Position numbers and translations under genes: made by a program. A DNA stretch of 31,987 bases. Source: CAHJXF01 sp038240015 (GTDB lineage: Bacteria; Pseudomonadota; Gammaproteobacteria; Burkholderiales; Burkholderiaceae_D). The DNA lies in contig JBBSEF010000030.1 in NCBI GenBank assembly GCA_038240015.1, positions 1 to 31,987 of the forward strand, in the 5' to 3' direction. Of this stretch, positions 1-6,930 are shown piece by piece. Under the pieces are notes generated by a model. The model was not told where the DNA came from, did not search any database, and saw only the letters and a list, made by a program, of their open reading frames with translations. Numbering within the stretch: the stretch's first letter is position 1; every line of letters starts with the position of its first letter.

Positions 1-1035
1 ACTCGGCGCTGCAAGACCGAAGTGTCGATACGCGGTCAGCGTCGCGATGCGTCCGCGCGGCGTGCGATGCAAAAAGCCTTGCTGAATCAGAAACGGTTCG
101 ATCACGTCTTCGATGGTGTCGCGCTCTTCACCGATCGCCGACGCGAGATTGTCGAGCCCGACCGGGCCGCCGTCGAACTTGTGCAGCACCGCTTCGAGCA
201 GCTTGCGATCCATCACATCGAGACCAAGTGCATCGACGTCTAGCATCTTGAGCGCCGTGTCTGCAACCGCCGACGTGACGCGGCCATCGGCGCGCATCTC
301 GGCGTAGTCGCGCACGCGACGCAAGAGACGATTGGCGATGCGCGGCGTGCCGCGCGAGCGCTTGGCAAGTTCCATCGCGCCGTCGTCGTCGATGCGCGTG
401 CCGAGCAACGCGGCCGATCGCTTGACGATGCGCTGCACTTCTTCGGCCGTGTAGAACTCAAGCCGGGCGACGATGCCGAAGCGGTCACGCAAGGGATTGG
501 TCAACATGCCCGCGCGCGTGGTCGCACCCACCAGCGTGAACGGTTGCAGGTCGAGCCTGACGCTGCGTGCCGCCGGACCTTCGCCGATCATGATGTCGAT
601 CTGAAAATCTTCGAGCGCCGGATAGAGAATCTCTTCGACGACCGGCGAGAGCCGATGGATTTCGTCGATGAAGAGTACGTCGTTCTTTTCGAGATTGGTG
701 AGCAGCGCCGCGAGATCGCCGGGACGTTCGAGCACCGGTCCCGAAGTCGAGCGCATATGCACGCCCATCTCGCGCGCGACGATGTGCGCGAGCGTGGTCT
801 TGCCGAGGCCGGGCGGACCGAACAGCAGCACGTGATCGAGCGACTCCTGCCGCTTCTTTGCGGCGCCGATGAAGATCTCGAGCTGCTCGCGAATCTTGAC
901 CTGGCCGATGTATTCGTCGAGCGCTTTTGGCCGCAGCGCGCGCTCGAAGACTTCTTCGTTGGGCGACGCGGCCGCGGGAGAGATCATGCGGGTGTCTGCG
1001 TCGCTCACGCTGGAGAGGGAATCGGGCTCGATCAT
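1..1035 (-). CDS. ruvB: Holliday junction branch migration ATPase RuvB (3' end cut by window)
   Basis: RuvB is the hexameric AAA+ motor that, loaded by RuvA, drives branch migration of Holliday junctions in the cytoplasm. The frame stays open from the ATG at 1035 to base 1. It shows the N-terminal RALRPKALDEYIGQ segment, Walker A GPPGLGKTT near residue 67, Walker B FIDEIHRL, the sensor region GATTRAG and the C-terminal winged-helix end (TPRGRIATLTAYRHFGLAAP). Only the last few codons and the stop are missing. The start lies 6 bases after the PIN-toxin stop at 1042. The preceding bases carry no convincing Shine-Dalgarno sequence, so translation may be coupled to the toxin gene. It is separated from ruvA by a TA module and an exported protein, which is unusual. 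Identification is secure. Confidence 0.97.
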   Translation of the reverse strand, partial: MIEPDSLSSVSDADTRMISPAAASPNEEVFERALRPKALDEYIGQVKIREQLEIFIGAAKKRQESLDHVLLFGPPGLGKTTLAHIVAREMGVHMRSTSGPVLERPGDLAALLTNLEKNDVLFIDEIHRLSPVVEEILYPALEDFQIDIMIGEGPAARSVRLDLQPFTLVGATTRAGMLTNPLRDRFGIVARLEFYTAEEVQRIVKRSAALLGTRIDDDGAMELAKRSRGTPRIANRLLRRVRDYAEMRADGRVTSAVADTALKMLDVDALGLDVMDRKLLEAVLHKFDGGPVGLDNLASAIGEERDTIEDVIEPFLIQQGFLHRTPRGRIATLTAYRHFGLAAPS

Positions 1036-1041
1036 CTGCGG

Positions 1042-1479
1042 TTACCAATGAAGCGCGACATCGTAGCGCGACAGCGTCCTGTCGCGCGACAAGAGCGTCA
1101 GCCCTTCGACGCGCGCCTGCGCGATCAGCATGCGATCGAAAGGGTCGCGGTGATGCGTCGGCAAGGCCTCGTGTTCGACGATGTGCGCGATCTCGATTGG
1201 CAGCAGATCGATATCGTTTTCGCGCTGCTGGCGCGACATCATGCGATCGACCGTCAACGGCAGATGCAGTTTGCCGATCATGCTTTTTATCTGGATTTCC
1301 CAGAGACTGGCCATGCTCACGAACAGCCGATTGCGCGTGTCCTCGATCAACGCGTGCAGATGCACCGGCAACAAATGCGGCGCTTGATCCATGAAAAGCA
1401 GCGCGTGCGTGTCCAGCAGGTAGCGGCCGATCGGTTGGATGTCGGCGCCGATCGCCGCGTGAACCGGACGCTTCGTCAT
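1042..1479 (-). CDS. PIN-domain toxin, VapC-like ribonuclease
   Basis: This is a probable type II toxin of the PIN-fold RNase family, 145 residues from the ATG at 1479. Acidic metal-binding positions are visible: D23 in LLDTHALL, E61 in SLWEIQIK, D112 and D115 in HRDPFDRMLIAQA, and D133 in SRD. This LLDTHALL...DPFDRMLIAQA subfamily is commonly paired with Phd/YefM-type antitoxins, as seen here. The start overlaps the antitoxin stop as ATGA (1476-1479), typical of TA pairs. The N-terminus is about 18 residues longer than the usual start just before LLDTHALL, so initiation could lie further in, but no later ATG precedes the motif. ruvB follows after 6 bases. The family is clear; its RNA target cannot be predicted. 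Confidence 0.92.
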   Translation of the reverse strand: MTKRPVHAAIGADIQPIGRYLLDTHALLFMDQAPHLLPVHLHALIEDTRNRLFVSMASLWEIQIKSMIGKLHLPLTVDRMMSRQQRENDIDLLPIEIAHIVEHEALPTHHRDPFDRMLIAQARVEGLTLLSRDRTLSRYDVALHW

Positions 1480-1790
1480 CTCGCGCGGGTCTTGCGATAG
1501 CGCGGGGTGGTCTGCTGAACCAGAGTGGCACCGGCCGACTTGCGCTTTGCGCCTTGCGGCTCGTCGTACCACAAAGCCTCGTCGGCCATCGGCGCATCGA
1601 AGTCGGCCGCAATCGCAAATGCCGACGATGCATTCAGGCCGAGCACGCGCCTCTCGCGCCGGGTCTCGATCGGAACCAGACGCACGGTGGGCTTGTTCGC
1701 GCGCGCGATCACGATCTCCTCACCCGCCTCGGCGCGCGCGATCAGATCGGACAGCGTGGTCTTGGCTTTGTGGACGTTGACGATGGTCAT
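1476..1790 (-). CDS. Phd/YefM-family antitoxin
   Basis: This is a probable antitoxin and autorepressor for the downstream PIN toxin. The first 45 residues match the Phd/YefM DNA-binding fold (MTIVNVHKAKTTLSDLIARA, then EEIVIARANKPTVRLVP). The ATG at 1790 is chosen because this is where family members begin. An in-frame TTG at 1814 would add eight residues, and neither start has a good Shine-Dalgarno sequence. At 104 residues the protein is some 20-25 longer than a typical Phd. The extra basic tail (ending near TPRYRKTRAR) runs into the toxin start with a 4-base overlap. Toxin-binding residues would be expected in the C-terminal half. A promoter-like sequence with a palindrome lies about 54-82 bases upstream. 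Confidence 0.9.
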   Translation of the reverse strand: MTIVNVHKAKTTLSDLIARAEAGEEIVIARANKPTVRLVPIETRRERRVLGLNASSAFAIAADFDAPMADEALWYDEPQGAKRKSAGATLVQQTTPRYRKTRAR

Positions 1791-1843
1791 GGGAGGATCG
1801 GGTTTGTGCCTCAAAGGAGCCGGCGAATCCCGGATTAGTCCAT

Positions 1844-1872
1844 ATCTTAGCTAAGGCAGGCCGAAGGTGCAA
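1844..1872 (-). promoter_or_regulatory. Probable sigma-70 promoter with palindromic operator for the Phd-PIN(-ruvB) unit
   Basis: Read on the minus strand, TTGCAC (1867-1872) and TAAGAT (1844-1849) are separated by exactly 17 bases. A perfect 10-bp palindrome, CTTAGCTAAG (1846-1855), overlaps the -10 element, as expected for an autoregulated antitoxin operator. The predicted transcript would start near 1837, giving a leader of about 47 bases before the ATG at 1790. It would continue through the toxin into ruvB. This is sequence inspection only. Confidence 0.55.
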
Positions 1873-1942
1873 GTACGCGTTCGAAGTCAGCGCAGCAAGG
1901 GTCGTCCCTGGACAGAGGCTTTGTTCCAACCGGACAGCTTAT

Positions 1943-2806
1943 TCAATGATCGTGGTTTTTGAACCCCGCGACGATCGCAATCAAGTTCGGCAACTGCGCG
2001 GCGGCGGCATCGAGAAGACGTTGCGACAGCTTGTCGATGAGCCGCTTGCCGAGTCCGTCTGCGGGCGCGGTATCGACCGCTTCGACCAGGCGCTGCAGTC
2101 GCTTCGCGCGCTCGGGGTCGGCGCCCTTCAACGCCAACAGCGTCAACGAAGCGTCGCCGTATTGCGATTGAGCGCGCGCTTCGAGATCGCGAAACGAATC
2201 GGTGATGGATTTCGCGCCGGCCTGAGAACCAATACGTCGCGCGAGCGTATGCGTCATCTGCAGCGCCGCCTTCGCGTCGATCGCGCGCTGCGCCTGACGA
2301 CCGAGCTCGGTGTCGGTCGTATCGGTCAGAAACGCGATGTCGTCCGATGTCCATCGCACGTTGACCGCGTACAGCAGATCGCTGCGATCGAGCTTCAACA
2401 GCGGCCCGCCGCGCGCCTCTTCGGCTGCGAGCGCCGCGTCGACCTGCCGCAGCGCTTCGTCGAAGTAGGCATTGCCGCGCTTCCATCGCGACCCGAGCCC
2501 TGCGCCTTCGCCGACAGCGTTGACGAAATATCCGGGCAATGTTGCACGCAACTGCTGCGAGAAGGTCGCGACCGCTTCTTCCACGAGCGGCAGATCGAGC
2601 TTGTTCGCGAGGACACGAAGCGCGGCATCTCGCGCGGCACTACTAACCGATGTGGATGGCGCAGGCGCCGTCCTCTGCGTTTGCGCCCCGCTCGGCGATG
2701 CGAGCAGAACGAGTGCGAAGGCGATCGAGATCAGCGGTGCGATGCCTCGCGAACGACATCGCGAACCCCGTCGCCACGCGCATTGCACTTCGCGTTGACG
2801 CGTCAC
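1943..2806 (-). CDS. Exported protein of unknown function in the ruv cluster
   Basis: I do not recognise this 287-residue protein. It begins at a GTG 10 bases after the ruvA stop (2817). A second in-frame GTG six codons later would also work. The N-terminus is a long Arg-rich n-region, a hydrophobic core (PLISIAFALVLLAS) and a likely signal peptidase site near SGA-QT around residue 41. It is therefore probably Sec-exported to the periplasm. The mature part is Ala/Leu/Arg-rich and predicted mostly helical, with a short Pro/Ser/Thr linker after cleavage and no Cys, catalytic motif or membrane span that I can see. Between ruvA and the TA module, it has no obvious link to recombination. A helical periplasmic protein is the most I can infer. 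Confidence 0.75.
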   Translation of the reverse strand: MTRQREVQCAWRRGSRCRSRGIAPLISIAFALVLLASPSGAQTQRTAPAPSTSVSSAARDAALRVLANKLDLPLVEEAVATFSQQLRATLPGYFVNAVGEGAGLGSRWKRGNAYFDEALRQVDAALAAEEARGGPLLKLDRSDLLYAVNVRWTSDDIAFLTDTTDTELGRQAQRAIDAKAALQMTHTLARRIGSQAGAKSITDSFRDLEARAQSQYGDASLTLLALKGADPERAKRLQRLVEAVDTAPADGLGKRLIDKLSQRLLDAAAAQLPNLIAIVAGFKNHDH

Positions 2807-2816
2807 GACTTGCGCA

Positions 2817-3404
2817 TCATGATTTTGATAGCGCCTTCAACGCCTGGCGAATCCCGTCCGACACATTGCTGCCTGCGGCAACTTGCTTGACCGCGAACAA
2901 CGCCTCCTTGTCGGAGTATCCGAGCGACGTGAGCGCCTTCATGATGTCGGGCGCCGCGTCGCCGGCGTCGGTCGCAGACAGACCCGGAGACGCGCCGAGG
3001 TCGGCGCCGAGCTTCCCTTTCAATTCGAGCAGCAGGCGCTCCGCGGTTTTTTTCCCTATGCCCGGAATTTGCACGAGCCGCGCCGGCTCCTGCAACGTCA
3101 CCACCTGTGCAAGATCGGCCAGCGACAATCCCGATAGCACCGCGAGCGCAGTGCGCGGACCGACACCCGCGATCTTGATCAACTCGCGAAACGCCGCGCG
3201 CTCGTCCTGCGTTCCAAATCCGTAAAGCAGTTGCGCATCTTCACGCACCACCAGATGCGTGAGCAGCGTGACGCGCTCGCCGACCGCGGGCAGGTGATAG
3301 AGCGTGCTCATCGGCACGTCGAGTTCGTAGCCGACGCCGCCGCAATCGACCAGCACATGCGGCGGCTTTTTCTCGAGCAGGACGCCGGCGATGCGACCGA
3401 TCAC
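2817..3404 (-). CDS. ruvA: Holliday junction DNA-binding protein RuvA
   Basis: RuvA binds the four-way junction as a tetramer and recruits RuvB. The 195-residue length is normal. Residues 1-62 form the OB-fold domain (MIGRIAGVLLEK...LLYGF). Helix-hairpin-helix motifs lie at about 77-93 (KIAGVGPRTALAVLSGL) and 112-132 (QIPGIGKKTAERLLLEL). Residues 150-195 form the RuvB-binding domain III (ALTSLGYSDKEA). Translation starts at a GTG, because MIGRI is the conserved N-terminus. It follows the peroxiredoxin stop by 42 bases and is followed after 10 bases by an exported protein of unknown function, instead of ruvB as in most bacteria. Identification is secure. Confidence 0.97.
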   Translation of the reverse strand: MIGRIAGVLLEKKPPHVLVDCGGVGYELDVPMSTLYHLPAVGERVTLLTHLVVREDAQLLYGFGTQDERAAFRELIKIAGVGPRTALAVLSGLSLADLAQVVTLQEPARLVQIPGIGKKTAERLLLELKGKLGADLGASPGLSATDAGDAAPDIMKALTSLGYSDKEALFAVKQVAAGSNVSDGIRQALKALSKS

Positions 3405-3446
3405 GCGCGAGGCTCGCGGTGCGAAGCGTGTTTGAACAAAGCGCGA

Positions 3447-3953
3447 TCAGCCCAGTTGCTTCAACAGCGTTGCCGCGTCGCTGATTTCAAACTTGCCGCC
3501 GGCTTCGACATTCAGTTGCTTGACGACGCCGTCATCGACCAGCATCGAATAGCGTTGCGAGCGCACGCCCATGCCGCGCGCCGTCAAATCGAATTCGAGG
3601 CCGAGCTTTTTCGTGAAGTCGGCCGACCCATCGGCCATCATGCGGACCTTGCCGGCCGTGTGCTGATCGCGACCCCATGCGCCCATCACGAAGGCGTCGT
3701 TGACCGCGACACACCAGATCTCGGCTATGCCCTTGGCCTTGAAGGCATCGTGCTGCTCGAGGTAGCCCGGCATGTGTTTGACCGAGCAGGTCGGCGTGAA
3801 AGCGCCGGGAAGACCGAACAGCGCGATCTTCTTGCCGCGGATCAGGTCTTCGACGTGAAAGCTGTTCGGTCCGACGGTGCAACCGTTGCCTTCGACTTCC
3901 ACGTATTCCTGCAGCGTGGCGTCGGGCAGTCGTTCGCCGATGGTGATGGTCAT
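3447..3953 (-). CDS. Peroxiredoxin 5-like thiol peroxidase
   Basis: This AhpC/TSA-superfamily thiol peroxidase (PrxV / redoxin type) reduces hydrogen peroxide and organic peroxides. The 168-residue protein starts at the ATG at 3953 behind a good Shine-Dalgarno sequence (AGGAG, six bases before the ATG). The family signature PGAFTPTCS carries the peroxidatic cysteine C56, with T53 nearby and the conserved arginine in GVRSQRYSML (R131/R134). Other cysteines are C25 and C81. C81 matches the usual third cysteine of the fold, and no C-terminal resolving cysteine is seen. It probably uses glutathione/glutaredoxin or another external thiol. No signal peptide is present, so it is cytoplasmic. It lies between ruvC and ruvA, an unusual place that could link peroxide defence with recombination repair. 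Confidence 0.93.
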   Translation of the reverse strand: MTITIGERLPDATLQEYVEVEGNGCTVGPNSFHVEDLIRGKKIALFGLPGAFTPTCSVKHMPGYLEQHDAFKAKGIAEIWCVAVNDAFVMGAWGRDQHTAGKVRMMADGSADFTKKLGLEFDLTARGMGVRSQRYSMLVDDGVVKQLNVEAGGKFEISDAATLLKQLG

Positions 3954-4044
3954 GCGGTCTCCTGAATCCGGTCGCGGAAGGAGCCGATGATACGTGACCG
4001 AGAAGCCTAAACCCGCGTGACGCGGCGATTCCACGCGTTGTCTT

Positions 4045-4593
4045 TCAGACGCGCCCTCCGATGCGCCCGCGTCGCATCCGCAATCGCCCGAGTGCGAGAT
4101 CGGGCGCAGCGCGCGTCAACGTCGCGATGCTCGCCGCCGTATGCGCATGACAGATCGCACACGCGAGCGCATCGGCCGCGTCGGCGCTCGGCGAGCCGGA
4201 CAGCCGCAACAGTCGCTTGACCATCTCCTGCACTTGCGTCTTGTTGGCCTTGCCGTAGCCGACGGTCGCCTGCTTGGTCTGCAAGGCCGTGTATTCGCAC
4301 ACCGCGATGCCGCCATCGACCAGCGCGCAGATGGCCGCGCCGCGCGCCTGTCCGAGCAGCAGTGTCGATTGCGGATTGACGTTCACGAAGACTTTTTCGA
4401 TCGCCGCGCATTCGGGGCGATGCGTGGCGACGACCTCGCGCACGCCGGCGAAGATCACGCGCAACCGTTCCGGCAGTTCGGCATCGGGTGTGCGCACGAT
4501 GCCGCTCGCCACATAGGAAAGGCGCGGCCCGTCGACGTCGATCACGCCGAAGCCGGTGATGCGAAGTCCGGGGTCGATGCCGAGGATGCGCAT
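4045..4593 (-). CDS. ruvC: Crossover junction endodeoxyribonuclease RuvC
   Basis: RuvC is the dimeric Holliday-junction resolvase. The 182-residue protein keeps all four catalytic acids at the E. coli positions: D7 in GIDPG, E66 in AAIEKVF, and D138 and D141 in ADAADALA. The ATG at 4593 is set by the MRILGIDPGLR N-terminus. Only one base separates it from the stop of the upstream Doc toxin (TGA-C-ATG). The upstream bases are a C-run with no Shine-Dalgarno sequence, so ruvC probably depends on translational coupling to doc. The Arg-rich C-terminus (GRLRMRRGRIGGRV) is a normal variable tail. Downstream, 91 bases separate it from the peroxiredoxin gene. Confidence 0.97.
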   Translation of the reverse strand: MRILGIDPGLRITGFGVIDVDGPRLSYVASGIVRTPDAELPERLRVIFAGVREVVATHRPECAAIEKVFVNVNPQSTLLLGQARGAAICALVDGGIAVCEYTALQTKQATVGYGKANKTQVQEMVKRLLRLSGSPSADAADALACAICHAHTAASIATLTRAAPDLALGRLRMRRGRIGGRV

Positions 4594-4594
4594 G

Positions 4595-4987
4595 TCAGCG
4601 TTTGGGGGGCGGTTCGACGAGCCTGCGAATCCAGGTCGCGAAGCGATGCTCGTCGATCGAGCCGTCGGCAACGCCTAGCATGGTGATCACGCAATCGGCA
4701 TCGCTTGCCGTCAAGATCCAGCCATTCAGTGCGAGAAAAGATTCGACCGCGACGAAGGCGGTGCGCTTGTTGCCGTCGACGAAAGGATGGTTTCGTGCGA
4801 GTCCGAATCCATACGCGGCAGCGCACCGGGATACGTCGGGCCGTTCGTAGACAGCAAGATTTTTTGGTCGCGCGAGCGCGGATGCGAGCATGCCAGCGTC
4901 GCGCACTCCGGCTAGGCCCCCGTGTTCGGCAAGCTGCGCATCATGAATCGCCTCGACGACGACGTCGTCGATCCACACGAAATCCAT
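4595..4987 (-). CDS. doc: Doc-type Fic-fold toxin (death-on-curing family)
   Basis: This 130-residue protein has the Doc motif HPFVDGNKRTA at about residues 67-77 and the family N-terminus (VVEAIHDAQLAEHGGLAGVRD...LASALARP). Doc kinases of this fold phosphorylate EF-Tu and arrest translation; that activity is known for phage P1 Doc and only inferred here. The motif keeps the His, the Asp and the Lys-Arg pair. The Gly in DGNK, where canonical Doc has Ala (DANK), resembles the AMPylating Fic motif, so the exact reaction is open. The gene starts 18 bases after an AbrB-type antitoxin and ends one base before ruvC. Its partner differs from P1, where the antitoxin is Phd. Confidence 0.93.
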   Translation of the reverse strand: MDFVWIDDVVVEAIHDAQLAEHGGLAGVRDAGMLASALARPKNLAVYERPDVSRCAAAYGFGLARNHPFVDGNKRTAFVAVESFLALNGWILTASDADCVITMLGVADGSIDEHRFATWIRRLVEPPPKR

Positions 4988-5005
4988 CGCGGTCGCGCCA
5001 GTGAA

Positions 5006-5230
5006 TTATTTGGCGAGCTCGGCCAATACGTGTCGCCGCTTTTTCATGATCTTGCGCGCGGCGGTCATCTGCTTTTCGAACTCGGGATTGACGGTTGTCA
5101 GCCGGTAGCCCCCAGGGGCTTCGGTCAAATAAAGTGCATCGCCTTTTTCGAGATTGAAACGAGCGAGGGACTCCTTTGGGATGATCACGCCCAGAGAGTT
5201 GCCGACTTGGGACAGCTTCAAGGTCTGCAT
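5006..5230 (-). CDS. AbrB/MazE-type antitoxin of the Doc module
   Basis: This 74-residue protein has a SpoVT-AbrB swapped-hairpin DNA-binding domain at residues 1-47 (LKLSQVGNSLGVIIPKES, then LEKGDALYLTEAPGGYRL). It matches the 'putative addiction module antidote' type. The C-terminal 25 residues are basic and helical (MTAARKIMKKRRHVLAELAK) and probably contact or neutralise Doc. The ATG at 5230 is the only sensible start. Eighteen bases separate its TAA stop from doc. A perfect dyad with two GTTATAAC palindromes overlaps the predicted promoter just upstream, indicating autoregulation. Its position between purH and ruvC places the module inside a housekeeping operon. Confidence 0.92.
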   Translation of the reverse strand: MQTLKLSQVGNSLGVIIPKESLARFNLEKGDALYLTEAPGGYRLTTVNPEFEKQMTAARKIMKKRRHVLAELAK

Positions 5231-5245
5231 GAGAATCTCATATCG

Positions 5246-5269
5246 TAGTTATAACAAGGGTTATAACTA
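5246..5269 (-). promoter_or_regulatory. Operator dyad of the AbrB-Doc module
   Basis: This is a perfect inverted repeat with 10-base arms: TAGTTATAAC at 5246-5255, a 4-base spacer, then GTTATAACTA at 5260-5269. Each arm contains the self-complementary octamer GTTATAAC (5248-5255 and 5260-5267), giving two sites 12 bases apart centre to centre. The AT-rich block stands out in GC-rich surroundings. It lies 16-39 bases upstream of the antitoxin ATG and overlaps the predicted -10, as expected for an AbrB-type autorepressor site. Confidence 0.75.
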
Positions 5270-5294
5270 TACCCAGGGGCCCTTGAACAGGCAA
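5266..5294 (-). promoter_or_regulatory. Probable sigma-70 promoter for AbrB-Doc-ruvC
   Basis: On the minus strand, TTGCCT (5289-5294) and TATAGT (5266-5271) are separated by 17 bases. The transcription start would fall near 5259, inside the operator dyad. It could give ruvC a transcription source independent of the upstream purH operon. No T-rich terminator is visible between purH and this promoter, so read-through from purH is also possible. Confidence 0.6.
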
Positions 5295-5316
5295 GCGGCG
5301 CTGCCGGCGTCCTGGC

Positions 5317-6930
5317 TCAATGCCTGAAGTGCCGCACCCCCGTGAACACCATCGCGATGCCGCGCTCGTCGGCTGCCGCGATCACTTCATCGTCGCGCAC
5401 GCTGCCCCCGGGTTGGATCACGCACGACGCACCGGCATCGGCGACGACGTCGAGCCCGTCGCGAAACGGAAAGAATGCATCGGACGCGACCGCCGATCCC
5501 TTCAACGACAGGCCCGCGTGCTCGGCCTTGATCGCTGCGATGCGCGCCGAGTCGATGCGGCTCATCTGGCCCGCGCCGACGCCGAGCGTGCGGCCGTCTG
5601 CGCAAAACACGATCGCATTCGACTTCACGCATTTCGCGACGCCCCATGCGAAGAAGAGGTCGGCGAGTTGCTTGTCGTCCGGCTTCTTCTTCGTGACGAC
5701 CACGATCGCATCGCGCGTCAGGCTGTGCTCGTCGAGCGTTTGAACGAGCAGACCCGAGCCGATACGCTTGACATCGAGGCCGGTCCATCCCGAACGGCTT
5801 GCTTGCGGTGCGGATGCGCCGGACGCGCCGGGCGCATACGACGCGACTTCGAGTACGCGCAGGTTGGTCTTCTTGGCGAGCAACGCGAGCGCATCTTCGG
5901 CATACGCGGGCGCGATCAACACTTCGACGAATTGCCTGCTCACCGCATCGACGGTCGCGGCATCGAGCGGCAGATTGAACGCGATGATGCCGCCGAAGGC
6001 CGACGTGGGGTCGGTTGCGAACGCCTTGTCGTAGGCCTCCTTCAGCGAGGCCCCGATCGCGACGCCGCAAGGATTCGCGTGTTTGACGATGACGCACGCA
6101 GGCTCGTCGAAGCTCTTCACGCATTCCCAAGCCGCGTCGGCATCGGCGAGGTTGTTGTACGACAGCTCCTTGCCCTGGATCTGGCGGGCGGTGACCAGCG
6201 TGCCGGGCAGCGGCGATGGATCGCGATAGAGCGCCGCCGACTGATGCGGGTTCTCGCCATAGCGCAGGTCCTGCAACTTGACGAAGCTCGCGTTCGATTG
6301 CGAGGGGAAGGCATGGCGCTCGGGCGCGCTCTCGTCAGCGGGGACCGCCTCGATCGACGACAGGTAGTCGCTGATCGCCGCGTCGTAGCGCGCGATGTGA
6401 TCGAAGGCCGCGACCGCGAGCGCGAAGCGCGTCGCCTCAGACACGTCACCGTCCTGCTTGAGATCGCGCTCGACCATCTCGTACTGCGCAGGCTCGGTGA
6501 CGACCGTCACGTCCTTCCAGTTCTTGGCGGCCGAGCGAACCATCGCCGGTCCGCCGATGTCGATGTTCTCGATCGCGTCCTCCAGCGTGCAGCCGGGCTT
6601 GGCGACGGTCGCTTCGAACGGATAGAGGTTGACCACCAACAGATCGATCATGCCGATGCCGTGCTGGTCGATCGAGGCCACATGCGCGGCCACATCGCGG
6701 CGCGCGAGCAGCCCGCCGTGGACTTTCGGATGCAAGGTCTTCACGCGGCCGTCGAGCATTTCGGGAAAGCCGGTGTAGTCGGCGACCTCGATCACCGGCA
6801 CGCCCGCTTCGGTCAGCAACTTCGCGGTGCCGCCGGTCGAGAGCAACTCCACGTTCATCGCCGCGAGCATCTTCGCGAAAGCGACGACGCCGGTCTTGTC
6901 GGACACCGAAAGAAGCGCGCGACGAATCAT
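5317..6930 (-). CDS. purH: Bifunctional AICAR transformylase / IMP cyclohydrolase PurH
   Basis: PurH catalyses the last two steps of de novo purine synthesis, formylation of AICAR and ring closure to IMP. The 537-residue protein starts at the ATG at 6930 (MIRRALLSVSDKTGVVAFA). The MGS-like cyclohydrolase domain covers about residues 1-150 (STGGTAKLL, DGRVKTLHPKVHGGLLARR, IDIGGPAMVRSAAKN). The transformylase domain follows, with the catalytic KHANPCGVAIG and the C-terminal FPFRDGLD...IQPGGSVRDDEVI. A short Gly/Ala/Ser insertion (near YAPGASGASAPQAS) precedes the GSGLLVQ segment. The start overlaps the fis stop by four bases (ATGA), so the two are translationally coupled. The dusB-fis-purH order is known from betaproteobacteria. 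Confidence 0.97.
   Translation of the reverse strand: MIRRALLSVSDKTGVVAFAKMLAAMNVELLSTGGTAKLLTEAGVPVIEVADYTGFPEMLDGRVKTLHPKVHGGLLARRDVAAHVASIDQHGIGMIDLLVVNLYPFEATVAKPGCTLEDAIENIDIGGPAMVRSAAKNWKDVTVVTEPAQYEMVERDLKQDGDVSEATRFALAVAAFDHIARYDAAISDYLSSIEAVPADESAPERHAFPSQSNASFVKLQDLRYGENPHQSAALYRDPSPLPGTLVTARQIQGKELSYNNLADADAAWECVKSFDEPACVIVKHANPCGVAIGASLKEAYDKAFATDPTSAFGGIIAFNLPLDAATVDAVSRQFVEVLIAPAYAEDALALLAKKTNLRVLEVASYAPGASGASAPQASRSGWTGLDVKRIGSGLLVQTLDEHSLTRDAIVVVTKKKPDDKQLADLFFAWGVAKCVKSNAIVFCADGRTLGVGAGQMSRIDSARIAAIKAEHAGLSLKGSAVASDAFFPFRDGLDVVADAGASCVIQPGGSVRDDEVIAAADERGIAMVFTGVRHFRH

Noticed and set aside
1720..1929. A 69-codon minus-strand open frame overlapping the Phd antitoxin start
   Set aside because: It is out of frame with the clearly recognisable antitoxin and covers the predicted promoter; there is no ribosome binding site.
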